64,000 nucleotides of DNA, from the NCBI RefSeq assembly GCF_014851675.1, contig NZ_JACVAE010000001.1, positions 620,001-684,000 of the forward strand, written 5' to 3'. The stretch is from Rhizobium sp. ARZ01. GTDB taxonomy: Bacteria > Pseudomonadota > Alphaproteobacteria > Rhizobiales > Rhizobiaceae. A program made the translations under genes and the position numbers. Every line of letters begins with the position of its first letter. Position 1 is the first letter of the stretch. Shown one piece after another: positions 54,218 through 63,266 of this stretch. Below the pieces are notes generated by a model that saw only the letters and a program-made list of their open reading frames with translations, ran no database searches and had not been told where the DNA came from.

Positions 54218-55630
54218 ATGAGCGTTGCGACTGCGGAGCGCAGCCTGGTAGCGATGGTCATGGCCACGATCAGGCAGCGTATCGCGGGCCGCAGTCTGAC
54301 GCCCGGCGCGAAGCTGCCATCTGTCCGGGGACTGGCCGCAACCTTGAAGGTTTCGACTTCGACGGTGGTCGATGCCTATGCGCGCCTGGTCGCCGAAGGT
54401 GCGATCGTTTCCAGGCCCGGTTCCGGTTTCTATGTGGCAAGCCAGGCGGCGCCGTTTTCTCTCGCCGAGGCCGGTCCCAGGCTGGACCGCGTGGTCGATC
54501 CCTTCTGGATATCCCGGCAGTCCCTGGAAACCGGCGACGACAGTCTCAAGCCGGGCTGCGGTTGGCTGCCGCCCTCTTGGTTTCCCGAAGGAAGCGTTCG
54601 CCGCGCGCTGCGGACGCTGTCCCGCGCCGACGGTCACGCCCTGGCCGATTACGGTTCACCGCTGGGGTTGCCGTCGCTTCGCCAACTCATCGCTCGGCGC
54701 ATGGCGGAAAAGGGGATCGAAGCGTCGCCGGACCAGATCGTGCTGACCGAATCCGGAACTCAGGCGATCGACTTGCTATGCCGCTTCCTCCTTGAACCCG
54801 GCGACACGGTGCTGGTCGATGATCCCTGCTATTTCAACTTCAATGCCCTGCTGCGAGCCCACCGCGCGAGGATCGTCGGCGTTCCCTACACGCCGGCGGG
54901 GCCGGACACCGACGCCTTCGCAAGAACTGTCGCGGAACATCGGCCGCGGCTCTACATAACGAATTCCGCCATCCACAATCCGACCGGAGCGACGCTTTCC
55001 CCGGTTGTGGCTCACCGGATCCTGAAGGTCGCCGATCAGTTCGACCTCACCATCATCGAAGACGATATCTTCGCAGATTTCGAACACAGCGCGGCGCCTC
55101 GTCTGGCAGCCTTCGACGGGCTGGATCGGGTCATTCATATCGGCAGCTTTTCAAAAACCCTGTCTGCCTCGGTACGATGTGGGTTTGTCGCTGCGAAGCC
55201 GGAATGGATCGACGGCCTGACCGATCTCAAGATCGCGACCTCCTTCGGTGGCGGTCGGCTTGCGGCGGAACTGGTCCTGAACGTGCTGAGTGACGGCGGC
55301 TATCGCAAGCACGTCGAGATTCTCCGTAGTCGACTGGCACGCGCAATGTTCGAGGTCTCGACCCGGCTGAAGGACCTGGGAGTAATGCCTTGGCTGGAGC
55401 CGCAGGCGGGGATGTTCCTATGGTGCCGGTTGCCGGACGATGCGGACGCGGCGGATGTCGCGCGCGCAGCGCTGGAAAGAAACATCGTGCTCGCGCCCGG
55501 AAATGCGTTCAGTGTGTCGCAGTCCGCAAGGAACTTCATGCGCTTCAATGTCTCCCAGGCACTGGACGCCCGCGTCTTTGACGTGCTCCGCGACGCACTC
55601 CAACAAGGCAACCAACTGCCCCGACACTGA
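54218..55630 (+). CDS. MocR-type regulator (GntR helix-turn-helix fused to aminotransferase)
   Basis: A 470-residue PLP-dependent transcription factor. The N-terminal winged helix (residues about 5-75) has GRSLTPGAKLPSVRGLAATL and STVVDAYARLVAEGAIVSRP. The class I aminotransferase domain (about 110-465) has NSAIHNPTGATLSPVVAHR, TIIEDDIFADFEH and the PLP lysine in HIGSFSKTLSASVRCGFVAA. Such proteins sense amino acids or vitamers through PLP. It is divergent from an EamA transporter and TAGGAGG precedes the ATG. Confidence 0.92.
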   Translation: MSVATAERSLVAMVMATIRQRIAGRSLTPGAKLPSVRGLAATLKVSTSTVVDAYARLVAEGAIVSRPGSGFYVASQAAPFSLAEAGPRLDRVVDPFWISRQSLETGDDSLKPGCGWLPPSWFPEGSVRRALRTLSRADGHALADYGSPLGLPSLRQLIARRMAEKGIEASPDQIVLTESGTQAIDLLCRFLLEPGDTVLVDDPCYFNFNALLRAHRARIVGVPYTPAGPDTDAFARTVAEHRPRLYITNSAIHNPTGATLSPVVAHRILKVADQFDLTIIEDDIFADFEHSAAPRLAAFDGLDRVIHIGSFSKTLSASVRCGFVAAKPEWIDGLTDLKIATSFGGGRLAAELVLNVLSDGGYRKHVEILRSRLARAMFEVSTRLKDLGVMPWLEPQAGMFLWCRLPDDADAADVARAALERNIVLAPGNAFSVSQSARNFMRFNVSQALDARVFDVLRDALQQGNQLPRH

Positions 55631-55660
55631 GGCTCGGCGCTTGGAAATGACGGGACAGGC

Positions 55661-55984
55661 TTAGTCCTCCATCTCTTCATTCAGCGCATCCAGAACGCTC
55701 ATCGCGTGGCCGGCATACTGGCTGATCCAACGGTCGTGGATCGCCTTGATCGGCATGGCGTTGAGATGGTTCCAGCGCTCGCGACCCTCGCGCCGTGCGA
55801 TCACGAGGCCGGCGTCTTCCAGCACTTTCAGGTGCTGCATCACCGTGCAACGATCCATGTCTGCAAAAGCCTCGCACAGCGCGCCGGTCGTCTGAGGCGT
55901 GTCCCTGATCGCATCCAGCATCTGCCGACGCCTGGTATTCGCCAAGGCCTTGAAGACCGCATCTTCGCTTGATTCGCTTGACAT
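55661..55984 (-). CDS. ArsR family transcriptional regulator
   Basis: A 107-residue winged-helix repressor of the ArsR family, starting MSSESSEDAVFKALANTRRR and with the recognition helix in MDRCTVMQHLKVLEDAGLVI. It lacks the metal-binding cysteine box of arsenical sensors and resembles the members that pair with AHSA1-type proteins. A perfect palindrome touches the start codon on the upstream side, and no ribosome binding site is visible there, so the mRNA may be leaderless. It is divergent from the SRPBCC gene at 56035 and probably represses both. Confidence 0.88.
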   Translation of the reverse strand: MSSESSEDAVFKALANTRRRQMLDAIRDTPQTTGALCEAFADMDRCTVMQHLKVLEDAGLVIARREGRERWNHLNAMPIKAIHDRWISQYAGHAMSVLDALNEEMED

Positions 55985-56000
55985 GTTATAAATTTATAAC
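55985..56000. promoter_or_regulatory. Candidate ArsR operator
   Basis: GTTATAAATTTATAAC, a perfect 16-base AT-rich palindrome directly against the ArsR ATG and 34 bases before the divergent SRPBCC start. Its symmetry and place suit self-regulation by the ArsR protein. Confidence 0.65.
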
Positions 56001-56034
56001 ATAATTTAGACTGTCACAAGCGATGGAGGAAGGC

Positions 56035-56544
56035 ATGACGCTGGAATTTCGCGTGAACGGACGGATCGACAAGCCGGTGGCCGAGGTGTTCGATGCCGTC
56101 GTCAATCCAAAGAAGCTGAGCGGCTATTTCACCACGATCGGTGGCGCCAGCGCGCCGCTCGTCGCCGGCACGACTGTGACGTGGTGGGGCATGGCCCCGG
56201 TGATCGTCGACGAGGTGGAGGAGAACGCTCGCATCGTGTTCCTCTGGGACGCGATGGTCGAGGAGGGCGAGGAGCCGTACAAGACGCGGGTCGAGATCCG
56301 GTTCGTTCCGCTTGACGACGGCGGCACGATGGTGACGATCGCCGAAACGGGGTGGCGCGAAAACGCCCGCGGCCAGAAGAGCTCCTACATGAATTGCGAG
56401 GGCTGGTCGCAGATGCTCGCCTGCATGAAGGCCTATCTCGAATACGGCATCAACCTGCGCCACGGCTACTATCCGAGCGAACTCAAGGGCGTCGTCGCCT
56501 CCGAGCAGCAGGATTTCGTTGCTGCCGGGTCAACGGGAAACTGA
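56035..56544 (+). CDS. SRPBCC/AHSA1 domain protein
   Basis: A 169-residue protein with the START-like helix-grip fold: FRVNGRIDKPVAEVFDAVVN at the start, and WDAMVEEGEEPYKTRVEIRF with TMVTIAETGWRENARG later. The C-terminal helix is SYMNCEGWSQMLACMKAYLE. This family binds hydrophobic ligands or acts as a stress co-factor; in many bacteria it is paired with an ArsR regulator, as here. GGAGGAAGG sits before ATG 56035; an in-frame ATG at 56023 is possible. Confidence 0.85.
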   Translation: MTLEFRVNGRIDKPVAEVFDAVVNPKKLSGYFTTIGGASAPLVAGTTVTWWGMAPVIVDEVEENARIVFLWDAMVEEGEEPYKTRVEIRFVPLDDGGTMVTIAETGWRENARGQKSSYMNCEGWSQMLACMKAYLEYGINLRHGYYPSELKGVVASEQQDFVAAGSTGN

Positions 56545-56649
56545 GACGGTTTTCGCATCGACACGAAGCACCGCTTGGCATGAACCCTACCGACAGCCAC
56601 ACTTGGTCTGCGGCCCGACGCCTGGAAAGCGACGGGCAAACGTTGGAGA

Positions 56650-57387
56650 TCAGATAGCGGCGGGAGGCGTCATTGCCGTCGAAGCGATCGGCATTCCGCC
56701 CGCCGGAACGTTCATCGGCGCTTCCTGCTGTATCACGACCACGCGGGAATTGACCGGAACGCGGCCATAGAGGTCGATGATGTCCTGGTTGAACAGACGG
56801 ATGCAACCACTTGAAACCGCTTTTCCGATCGACCACGGCTCGGAGGTGCCGTGGATGCGGAACAGGGTGTCATTCTTGCCCTGGTAGAGGTAGAGCGCGC
56901 GCGGACCGAGGGGGTTGGTCAGGCCAGGCTCCATGCCGCTCGCCCACTTTGCGTTGCGTTCCGGCTCGCGCTTGATCATGCTTGGCGTCGGCGTCCAGCG
57001 CGGCCACTCCGCCTTGCGACCGATGCGTGCCGAGCCCTCGAATTCGAGGCCGGCCTTTCCGACGCCGATGCCGTAGCGCATCGCCATTCCATTTTCCTGC
57101 ACGAGGTAGAGAAAGCGATCGGCCGTATCGACCACGATCGTACCGGGCACCTCGCTCGTTGGGTAGGCGACCTGCTGGCGGAAATATTTTGGATCGACCC
57201 TTGCAATATCCATCGCGGGCAACGGGAATTTTTCTTCCGGATGCGGTCCGTACATCGCCAGATGCATGGGGTCCGGGCCCTTCTTCACCGGCTTGGCGGT
57301 GGACACGCAGCCGGCAAGGGCAAGCGGTAGGATCAAGAGGGCGAGGGGACGCGCGCAAACGGCTGCGCGGATCACGGACACATACAT
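56650..57387 (-). CDS. L,D-transpeptidase lipoprotein (YkuD domain)
   Basis: A 245-residue outer-envelope enzyme. The signal peptide ends with a lipobox LALAGC (C27), so it is a lipoprotein. The YkuD domain has DTADRFLYLVQENGMAMRYG at its start and the catalytic motif HGTSEPWSIGKAVSSGCIRL with C195. It would form 3-3 cross-links or attach proteins to peptidoglycan, important in Rhizobiales that grow from the pole. The ATG at 57387 is taken; an in-frame TTG at 57393 lies too close to the AGG site. Confidence 0.92.
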   Translation of the reverse strand: MYVSVIRAAVCARPLALLILPLALAGCVSTAKPVKKGPDPMHLAMYGPHPEEKFPLPAMDIARVDPKYFRQQVAYPTSEVPGTIVVDTADRFLYLVQENGMAMRYGIGVGKAGLEFEGSARIGRKAEWPRWTPTPSMIKREPERNAKWASGMEPGLTNPLGPRALYLYQGKNDTLFRIHGTSEPWSIGKAVSSGCIRLFNQDIIDLYGRVPVNSRVVVIQQEAPMNVPAGGMPIASTAMTPPAAI

Positions 57388-57602
57388 ATTCAACTGACCT
57401 GCTATTCGTATTCCGTTGCCGGACGAAACGTCCTGCCAGCCGTTCTAAGGGCAATCGTGACGCTGGCGGGGCGAAGGCGGAGCAAAAATGAGGCAAGGGT
57501 CAACTGTGGCTTAAAGGTCACGATCTCGATTGCCTGCTCGGGTGCCTTGACAAGCGGCGTCCGCGCTTGCCCCTGCGGGCTGCCGGGCGTATGGCATGTG
57601 GC

Positions 57603-58358
57603 ATGCAATGGAGCGACGAAGCAATCGTGCTGGGCGTGCGCCGCCACGGCGAGACCTCGGTGATCGCCGAGATGATGACGCGTGCTCACGGCCGGCATCT
57701 CGGTGTCGTCCGCTCCGGTCGCTCTAGGACGATGCAGCCGGTGCTCCAGCCCGGGAATTCGGTGGAAGTGATCTGGCGGGCCCGGCTTGATGAGCATCTC
57801 GGCGAGTTCCGGATCGAGCCGCTGCAGTTGCGCGCAGGCCGCCTGATGGAGACGGCGACGGCGGTCTACGGCGTACAGGCCATGGCCGCGCTTTTGCGCT
57901 TCCTGCCCGAGCGCGACCCGCATGTCCATCTTTACGAGATGCTCGGCGTGATCCTGGAGCATCTGGAAGATCCGAGGGATGCGGGCGAACTCTTCATCCG
58001 CTTCGAGCTTGCCGTGCTCGAGGATCTCGGTTTCGGGCTCGACCTGTCCCGCTGCGCCGCGACCGACATTACCGAGGATCTCGTTTTCGTTTCGCCGAAA
58101 TCGGGCCGTGCCGTCAGCCGCGATGCAGGCGCGCCCTGGGCCGACAAGATGCTGGCGCTGCCGGCCTTTCTCGGCACGCAGGCGAGCAAGGCGGCCGACC
58201 AGCAGGCCTTGTTCGACGGCTTCCGCCTGACCGCCTATTTTCTCAACCGGCATGTCTGCGAGCCGCGCGGCCTTCAGCTTTCCAGCGCGCGCGACGGCTT
58301 CGTCCAGGCCACCTTGAAGGCGCTTGCCGCCATCCCCCCATCGGAGATGACCGCATGA
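57603..58358 (+). CDS. recO: DNA repair protein RecO
   Basis: A 251-residue recombination mediator with an N-terminal OB-fold ([27 protein letters not shown]-type [20 protein letters not shown]) and a helical C-terminal domain. It works with RecR and RecF to load RecA on single-stranded DNA. The zinc-finger cysteines found in many RecO proteins are reduced here, which is common in alphaproteobacteria. ATG 57603 fits the family start; upstream ATGs in the frame do not. The next gene overlaps its stop by ATGA. Confidence 0.93.
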   Translation: MQWSDEAIVLGVRRHGETSVIAEMMTRAHGRHLGVVRSGRSRTMQPVLQPGNSVEVIWRARLDEHLGEFRIEPLQLRAGRLMETATAVYGVQAMAALLRFLPERDPHVHLYEMLGVILEHLEDPRDAGELFIRFELAVLEDLGFGLDLSRCAATDITEDLVFVSPKSGRAVSRDAGAPWADKMLALPAFLGTQASKAADQQALFDGFRLTAYFLNRHVCEPRGLQLSSARDGFVQATLKALAAIPPSEMTA

Positions 58359-58864
58359 ACATAGAACTCCATCCGGGACTGAGCGTCGCCTGTGTCGGCA
58401 CTCTGCCCCTGGACGTGGTGGCGCGTGACGGCGGACTGAAAGTCCTTCAGGCGATGCTGGCCGGCGAACTGCCCGCGCCGCCGATGTCAAAGACGCTGAA
58501 TTTCACGTTGGCGGAAGTCGGGGAGGGGCGGGTCGTCTTCAAGGGGTTTCCGACGCAGGAACACCTCAACCCGCTCGGAACCGTGCATGGCGGATGGACA
58601 GCCACGGTGATGGATTCGGCGCTTGGCTGCGCCGTCTTCGCCACGACCTTGCCGGGCGAAGCCTACACCACCGTCGAATTCAAGGTGAACCTGGTCCGTC
58701 CCGTTCTGCCTGATATGGGCGAGGTGTTCTGCGAGGGACGGATCGTCCACCGCGGCCGCACGATCGCCACCTCCGAAGCCTGGCTGCACGACAGGAACGG
58801 CAAACTGCTCGCGCATGGCACGGAGACCTGCGCAATATTTCCCATCGACAACCTGACCCGCTGA
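58355..58864 (+). CDS. PaaI family thioesterase (hotdog fold)
   Basis: A 169-residue hotdog-fold protein. The family signature is in [20 protein letters not shown] with the HGG motif and catalytic acid D in MDSALGCA, followed by [11 protein letters not shown]. It probably hydrolyses an acyl-CoA thioester; the substrate is unknown. It begins within the recO stop codon (ATGA), so both are likely translated from one transcript. Confidence 0.87.
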   Translation: MNIELHPGLSVACVGTLPLDVVARDGGLKVLQAMLAGELPAPPMSKTLNFTLAEVGEGRVVFKGFPTQEHLNPLGTVHGGWTATVMDSALGCAVFATTLPGEAYTTVEFKVNLVRPVLPDMGEVFCEGRIVHRGRTIATSEAWLHDRNGKLLAHGTETCAIFPIDNLTR

Positions 58865-59041
58865 CCGGCGGCAGCAGAATGAATTGAACGGCGCCATGGA
58901 ACGTTCCCGCTTCTTGTGCCGTTTACGCACGCGGTGCAAAAGCGCCCCTTGAGGTTGCGCCGCTGCTCCCGCATGATCCACATGAGCAGCGTCGCTGGCG
59001 ATCAGCGGTCGTGAGAGGCGCCCCGGACACGCGGAGAAGAC

Positions 59042-61969
59042 ATGGCGGAATTACTGGCACTGGTCGCCATCGTGCTTGCGATCAGCGTGATGAACAAGAC
59101 CCGCAAGAACGCGGCGAAACTGACTGAAGAGATTCAGAAACTTCGGCAGGAGGTCGATGCCTTGAAAGCTGGCGGTGTCGCGCCGGCCGCATCCCAGGCC
59201 GTGGCCGTCGAGGCAGTCGAGGCGGCGCGCGCCGGCGTTTCTGACGAAGGCTTGCCGCAGGAGGCAGCGCTGCAGTTCCCGAGCCCATGGTTGCAGGCGA
59301 GTGCGGTGAGCGCGGCGCCCTTGCCGCAAGCCGGCGAAGCTTCTGCGGCGCTGACGACCGGTGACGGTGCCACTTCTGGTGCTGGCCATGCAGCAGCAGT
59401 TGGTGGCTCCGCTGAAGGGGCTTCGAGCTCCGAGACGGCACCGGTTCGTGAAAGCCTCGAGAGCCGCATAGGCGCGCGCTGGGCCGTCTGGGTCGGCGGA
59501 CTGGCGCTCGCGCTCGGCGGCGTCTTCATGGTGAAATACGCAATCGAGAGCGGCATGCTTAGTCCCGCCGTGCGCTTGTCCCTCGCTGCTTTGTTTGGCC
59601 TGATGCTCATCGCCGCAGGCGAGTTCATTCGCCGGCGCGCGCAGCCGCTCATCGCCAACGCCTTCCAGAATGCCATGATCCCCGGCATCCTCACCGCCGC
59701 CGGCGCACTCACCCTTTTCGGTGTCACCTACGCTGCCCATGGCTTCTACGGCTATTTCGGCGCGCCCGCAGCCTTCCTGCTGCTCGCCGCCGTCGCCTTT
59801 GTCACGATCGCGCTTTCGCTCCTGCATGGCCAGGCGCTTGCCGGTCTGGGCCTGCTCGCCTCGATGGTGACGCCGCTTTTGATCGCGGTACCCGAACCCG
59901 ATCCCTGGAGGCTGTTCGGCTATCTGTCGCTAACCTGGCTTGCGACGATCGCCGCCTCGCGCTTGCGCCGCTGGCAGGTCGTCCCGACGCTCGCCAATGC
60001 CGGTCTCGGCCTGTGGGCGTTCCTCTATCTCGCTGCAGCCGAGCCGTTGGCAATCCTGCCCCTGACGCTGGCGCTCGTGGTCATGCTCATCGGGATCGCG
60101 CTGATCTGGCCGGGCTCCGATATCGGAGCAGGGGAGGCCACAGACAACGCCACCCGGCAAGAGGACGCGTTGGCGGAGGATCGCGAGAGCGAGGCTCTCC
60201 CGGCCAATGCTGCAACTGCCGGCCTTGCTGCAGAACCGGTTGCCGCGCGATGGCAGCGGTGGCTTTCCCCAGCTTGGGTGCCGGTCTCCCTTAGCGCGGC
60301 GCTTGCGACCGTCGTTCCGGCGATCATCCTCGCGTTTATTCATCCATTCCCCGCTTCGGCCATGGCGGGGTTCGTTGCGCTCGTCCTGGCTCTGGCAGCG
60401 GTAGGCGCTGTCAGAGCCTGGGCGCTCTATCCGGCAATCCTGGGCGCCCTATGCGCCTTGTCAGGCACGATGGTCATTGCTGGTCTTCCTGGTTTCGCCG
60501 TCGGCATGCTGGATCGCTCGGCGGCGTACGAGAGCGCAACGTCACTGCCGGCATTGGCGGATACGGCGCCCGTCAACCTCATTCTGCTGCTTTCCGCCGG
60601 TTTCGCGGCGATCGGCGCCGCAGCGCTGCGGCTGTGGAAGGAAAGGGCGCCGGGATACGCGGCACTCTGGAGCATGCTGATGGCGATTTTCCCGCTTGCC
60701 ATCATGGCCGTCAGCTTCCTCGCCTTCGGCAACCTGTCTTTCGACCTCAAGCACGGGCTTGTCGCGCTGGTGTTCGGCCTGGCTTACTTCGCCGGGGCGG
60801 AGTTCTTTTCCCGTCGGCTTCCCGCTGCCGACGCGGCGCCGGTTCCGCAATGGTTGCTCGTATCAGGCGGATTCGGCTTCCTTGTGCTCGCACTGTTCGC
60901 CCTGACCGACGGCCTTGCGACGACATTGCTCGTCGCCGTGTTCGGCCTTGCCATGGTGTTTGCGACACGATTTCGCGCCTGGCCGGTGCTGCCATGGATG
61001 ATGGTCGGATCCGCCCTCGTGGTGGCCATCCGCATCGCCTGGGAGCCGACGATCATCGGTGCCGCAAACCTGTCGCGGACGCCGGTGTTCAACCAGCTTC
61101 TCGCCGGCTACGGCGTGCCCGCGCTTCTACTTGCAGTCGCCGCCTACGAGCTCCGCCACTGGCCATACGAACGGGTGCGCAATCTTCTGCAGGCGCTGGC
61201 AAGCCTGTTCGTCTTGCTGGCGGTCGCCATCCTCGTCCGCCACGCGATGAATGGCGGTGTGCTCGATAGCGCCGTACCGACGCTCGGTGAGCAATCTATC
61301 TACACGCTGCTTGCCGCCGGCGCCTCGGCCATCTTCATGACCCTCGACCTGAAATCGCCGAGCCCGGTCTTCCGCTACGGCTCGATGGTGGTCGGCGCTC
61401 TTTCCATGCTGTCGATCCTGTCGGCCCATTTCTTCGCGCTCAACCCGTATTTCACCGGCGAACTCACTGGCCGCTGGCCGTTCTTCAACCTGCTGCTCGT
61501 CGGCTATCTGCTGCCGGGCCTCGCCTTTGCCGGGCTTACCTGGTATGCGCGTGGAAGGCGGCCAGCAGCCTATGTGATGCTACTTGCGCTGACAGGTGTC
61601 GCGCTCGCCTTCGCCTGGCTCTCGCTATCCGTCCGCCGCTACTGGCATGGCGAGGGCATCGCCGACTGGAAGGGGTTCCTGCAGGGCGAGACCTACACCT
61701 ACTCCGTCGTCTGGCTGTTGCTCGGCGTGGTCCTGCTTGTGCTTGGTTCGCGTTTCGATGCGAAGAGCATTCGCCTTGCTTCGGCAGCTTTGGTGCTGAT
61801 CGCGGTGATCAAGGTCTTCCTCTTCGACATGGCCAATCTCGAAGGCATTCTTCGCGCACTTTCCTTCATCGGCCTCGGTGCAGTCCTGATCGGCATCGGC
61901 TTGTTCTACCAGAAGATTCTATCCGGAAAGGATGGGGAGCGTGTGACCGCAGGCCCACCAGGAGGGTGA
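59042..61969 (+). CDS. DUF2339 family large polytopic membrane protein
   Basis: A 975-residue protein. An N-terminal helix (AELLALVAIVLAISVMNKTR) is followed by a short coiled coil (LTEEIQKLRQEVDALKAG), an Ala-rich linker to about residue 140, and then roughly 25 or more hydrophobic helices beginning with ESRIGARWAVWVGGLALALG, the DUF2339 signature. The function is unknown. The Glu/Arg-bearing entry segment and the many helices suggest a role in envelope integrity. It is followed at once by an acyltransferase gene, and CGGAG lies before the ATG. Confidence 0.88.
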   Translation: MAELLALVAIVLAISVMNKTRKNAAKLTEEIQKLRQEVDALKAGGVAPAASQAVAVEAVEAARAGVSDEGLPQEAALQFPSPWLQASAVSAAPLPQAGEASAALTTGDGATSGAGHAAAVGGSAEGASSSETAPVRESLESRIGARWAVWVGGLALALGGVFMVKYAIESGMLSPAVRLSLAALFGLMLIAAGEFIRRRAQPLIANAFQNAMIPGILTAAGALTLFGVTYAAHGFYGYFGAPAAFLLLAAVAFVTIALSLLHGQALAGLGLLASMVTPLLIAVPEPDPWRLFGYLSLTWLATIAASRLRRWQVVPTLANAGLGLWAFLYLAAAEPLAILPLTLALVVMLIGIALIWPGSDIGAGEATDNATRQEDALAEDRESEALPANAATAGLAAEPVAARWQRWLSPAWVPVSLSAALATVVPAIILAFIHPFPASAMAGFVALVLALAAVGAVRAWALYPAILGALCALSGTMVIAGLPGFAVGMLDRSAAYESATSLPALADTAPVNLILLLSAGFAAIGAAALRLWKERAPGYAALWSMLMAIFPLAIMAVSFLAFGNLSFDLKHGLVALVFGLAYFAGAEFFSRRLPAADAAPVPQWLLVSGGFGFLVLALFALTDGLATTLLVAVFGLAMVFATRFRAWPVLPWMMVGSALVVAIRIAWEPTIIGAANLSRTPVFNQLLAGYGVPALLLAVAAYELRHWPYERVRNLLQALASLFVLLAVAILVRHAMNGGVLDSAVPTLGEQSIYTLLAAGASAIFMTLDLKSPSPVFRYGSMVVGALSMLSILSAHFFALNPYFTGELTGRWPFFNLLLVGYLLPGLAFAGLTWYARGRRPAAYVMLLALTGVALAFAWLSLSVRRYWHGEGIADWKGFLQGETYTYSVVWLLLGVVLLVLGSRFDAKSIRLASAALVLIAVIKVFLFDMANLEGILRALSFIGLGAVLIGIGLFYQKILSGKDGERVTAGPPGG

Positions 61970-62059
61970 TCGGTGGGGGCATCCTTAACGCGCCGTAAAC
62001 CGGTGATGCGCCATCATGCGCCGGCCCTGAAATGTGGGAACGGGCAGGCGGCGGACAGG

Positions 62060-63151
62060 ATGAACGGGCCTAATCATATCAAAAGCCTGGACGGGCTGCG
62101 CGGACTCGCGGCGGCCATCGTGCTCGTGTCGCACATTCCCCTGATCTTTCCCGAGTTCGGACCGCTTCCCTATCTTGATATCGGCACCGAGGCAGTCGGC
62201 ATCTTCTTCGCATTGAGCGGCTTCCTGATGGCTTATCTCTATGGCGGCCGCCCGGTGACGCGCGAAAGCGTGCTCGATTTTCTGGTCAGCCGCTTCGCAC
62301 GGATCTACCCCGTCTATCTCGCAGCGGTCTGCCTCGTCGGGCTCCTGTCGGCTGCAGTGCAACTCGGCTATCCCCAACCGATCGCAAGCGTCATGGATTT
62401 CATCCTTCACGTGGTGCTGCTCGGAAAGAGCGGCGTCTTCTGGTCGGTACCACCGGAAATCCAGTTCTACGGGGCCTTTCCGGTGATCTGGCTTTTCCTG
62501 AGCGATCCGCGCCGCTACCAGGCCATCGGCTTCGGGCTCTTAGGTGTGGTCGCCGTTGTCAGCCTGCTCGATTTTCCGGGACCGGGAATATTGCTGCATG
62601 CCAAGCTGCCTTACTTCCTGTTCGGCGTCGTCGCGGGACGACTTCACCAAAACCTGTCCGATCGCCCGCCGTCGGCAGCGATCGGCGTCATGGCGGTCGT
62701 TCTTCTCGTCGTTTTCTTCAGCTACAAGCACGTCACGCCAACCACAGGCGAGCCGTTTTGGGGCCTTCCCACTGCCTTTGCCTCGGCGCTGATCGTCGCA
62801 CTCATCGCGCGCGAACATCCCGTGACGGCGCGTATTTTGTCCTCGGGCCCGCTGCGTTTCCTCGGCGTGACCAGCTTCTCGCTCTACCTCTTCCATGTCC
62901 CCGTGATGTTCCTGACGCGCCAGACATTCTCGGCATTCCTACCGATGCCGGTGCTGGCCGTTTTGACACTCGTGACAGCGCTTCTTGCCGCGTGGGTCAG
63001 CTACAATGTGATTGAGGCCCCAAGTCGGTGTCGGCTCGGCGAGTTCTGGCGCGCCAGCCGGTTGAGGCACGACCTGCTGCGCCGACCGATCACACTTGTC
63101 GGCAAGCGCGGCACGAAACGCACTGTCGGGGTCGGCGGTGTTTCCGTCTGA
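62060..63151 (+). CDS. Acyltransferase 3 family membrane protein
   Basis: A 363-residue acyltransferase-3 protein with about ten helices. The N-terminal motif KSLDGLRGLAAAIVLVSHIP contains the conserved Arg and His; EAVGIFFALSGFLMAYLYGG and RFARIYPVYLAAVCLVGLLS are also typical. It acetylates or otherwise acylates a polysaccharide or lipid at the inner membrane, for instance an exo- or lipopolysaccharide. The frame could begin at GTG 61973, 3 bases after the DUF2339 stop, but ATG 62060 (MNGPNHIKSLDGLRG) is the typical family start. It is likely co-transcribed with the DUF2339 gene. Confidence 0.88.
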   Translation: MNGPNHIKSLDGLRGLAAAIVLVSHIPLIFPEFGPLPYLDIGTEAVGIFFALSGFLMAYLYGGRPVTRESVLDFLVSRFARIYPVYLAAVCLVGLLSAAVQLGYPQPIASVMDFILHVVLLGKSGVFWSVPPEIQFYGAFPVIWLFLSDPRRYQAIGFGLLGVVAVVSLLDFPGPGILLHAKLPYFLFGVVAGRLHQNLSDRPPSAAIGVMAVVLLVVFFSYKHVTPTTGEPFWGLPTAFASALIVALIAREHPVTARILSSGPLRFLGVTSFSLYLFHVPVMFLTRQTFSAFLPMPVLAVLTLVTALLAAWVSYNVIEAPSRCRLGEFWRASRLRHDLLRRPITLVGKRGTKRTVGVGGVSV

Positions 63152-63266
63152 GGCTAACGACGGTCACGAATTCAACACCCTGCCGCCGTTTCCGTTTTGC
63201 TCCTGGTCAGTTAAGGATGCGAAGCCTTTCGTTCAACGGAATCGGACGCCTATGGAGCCCCAGGAA

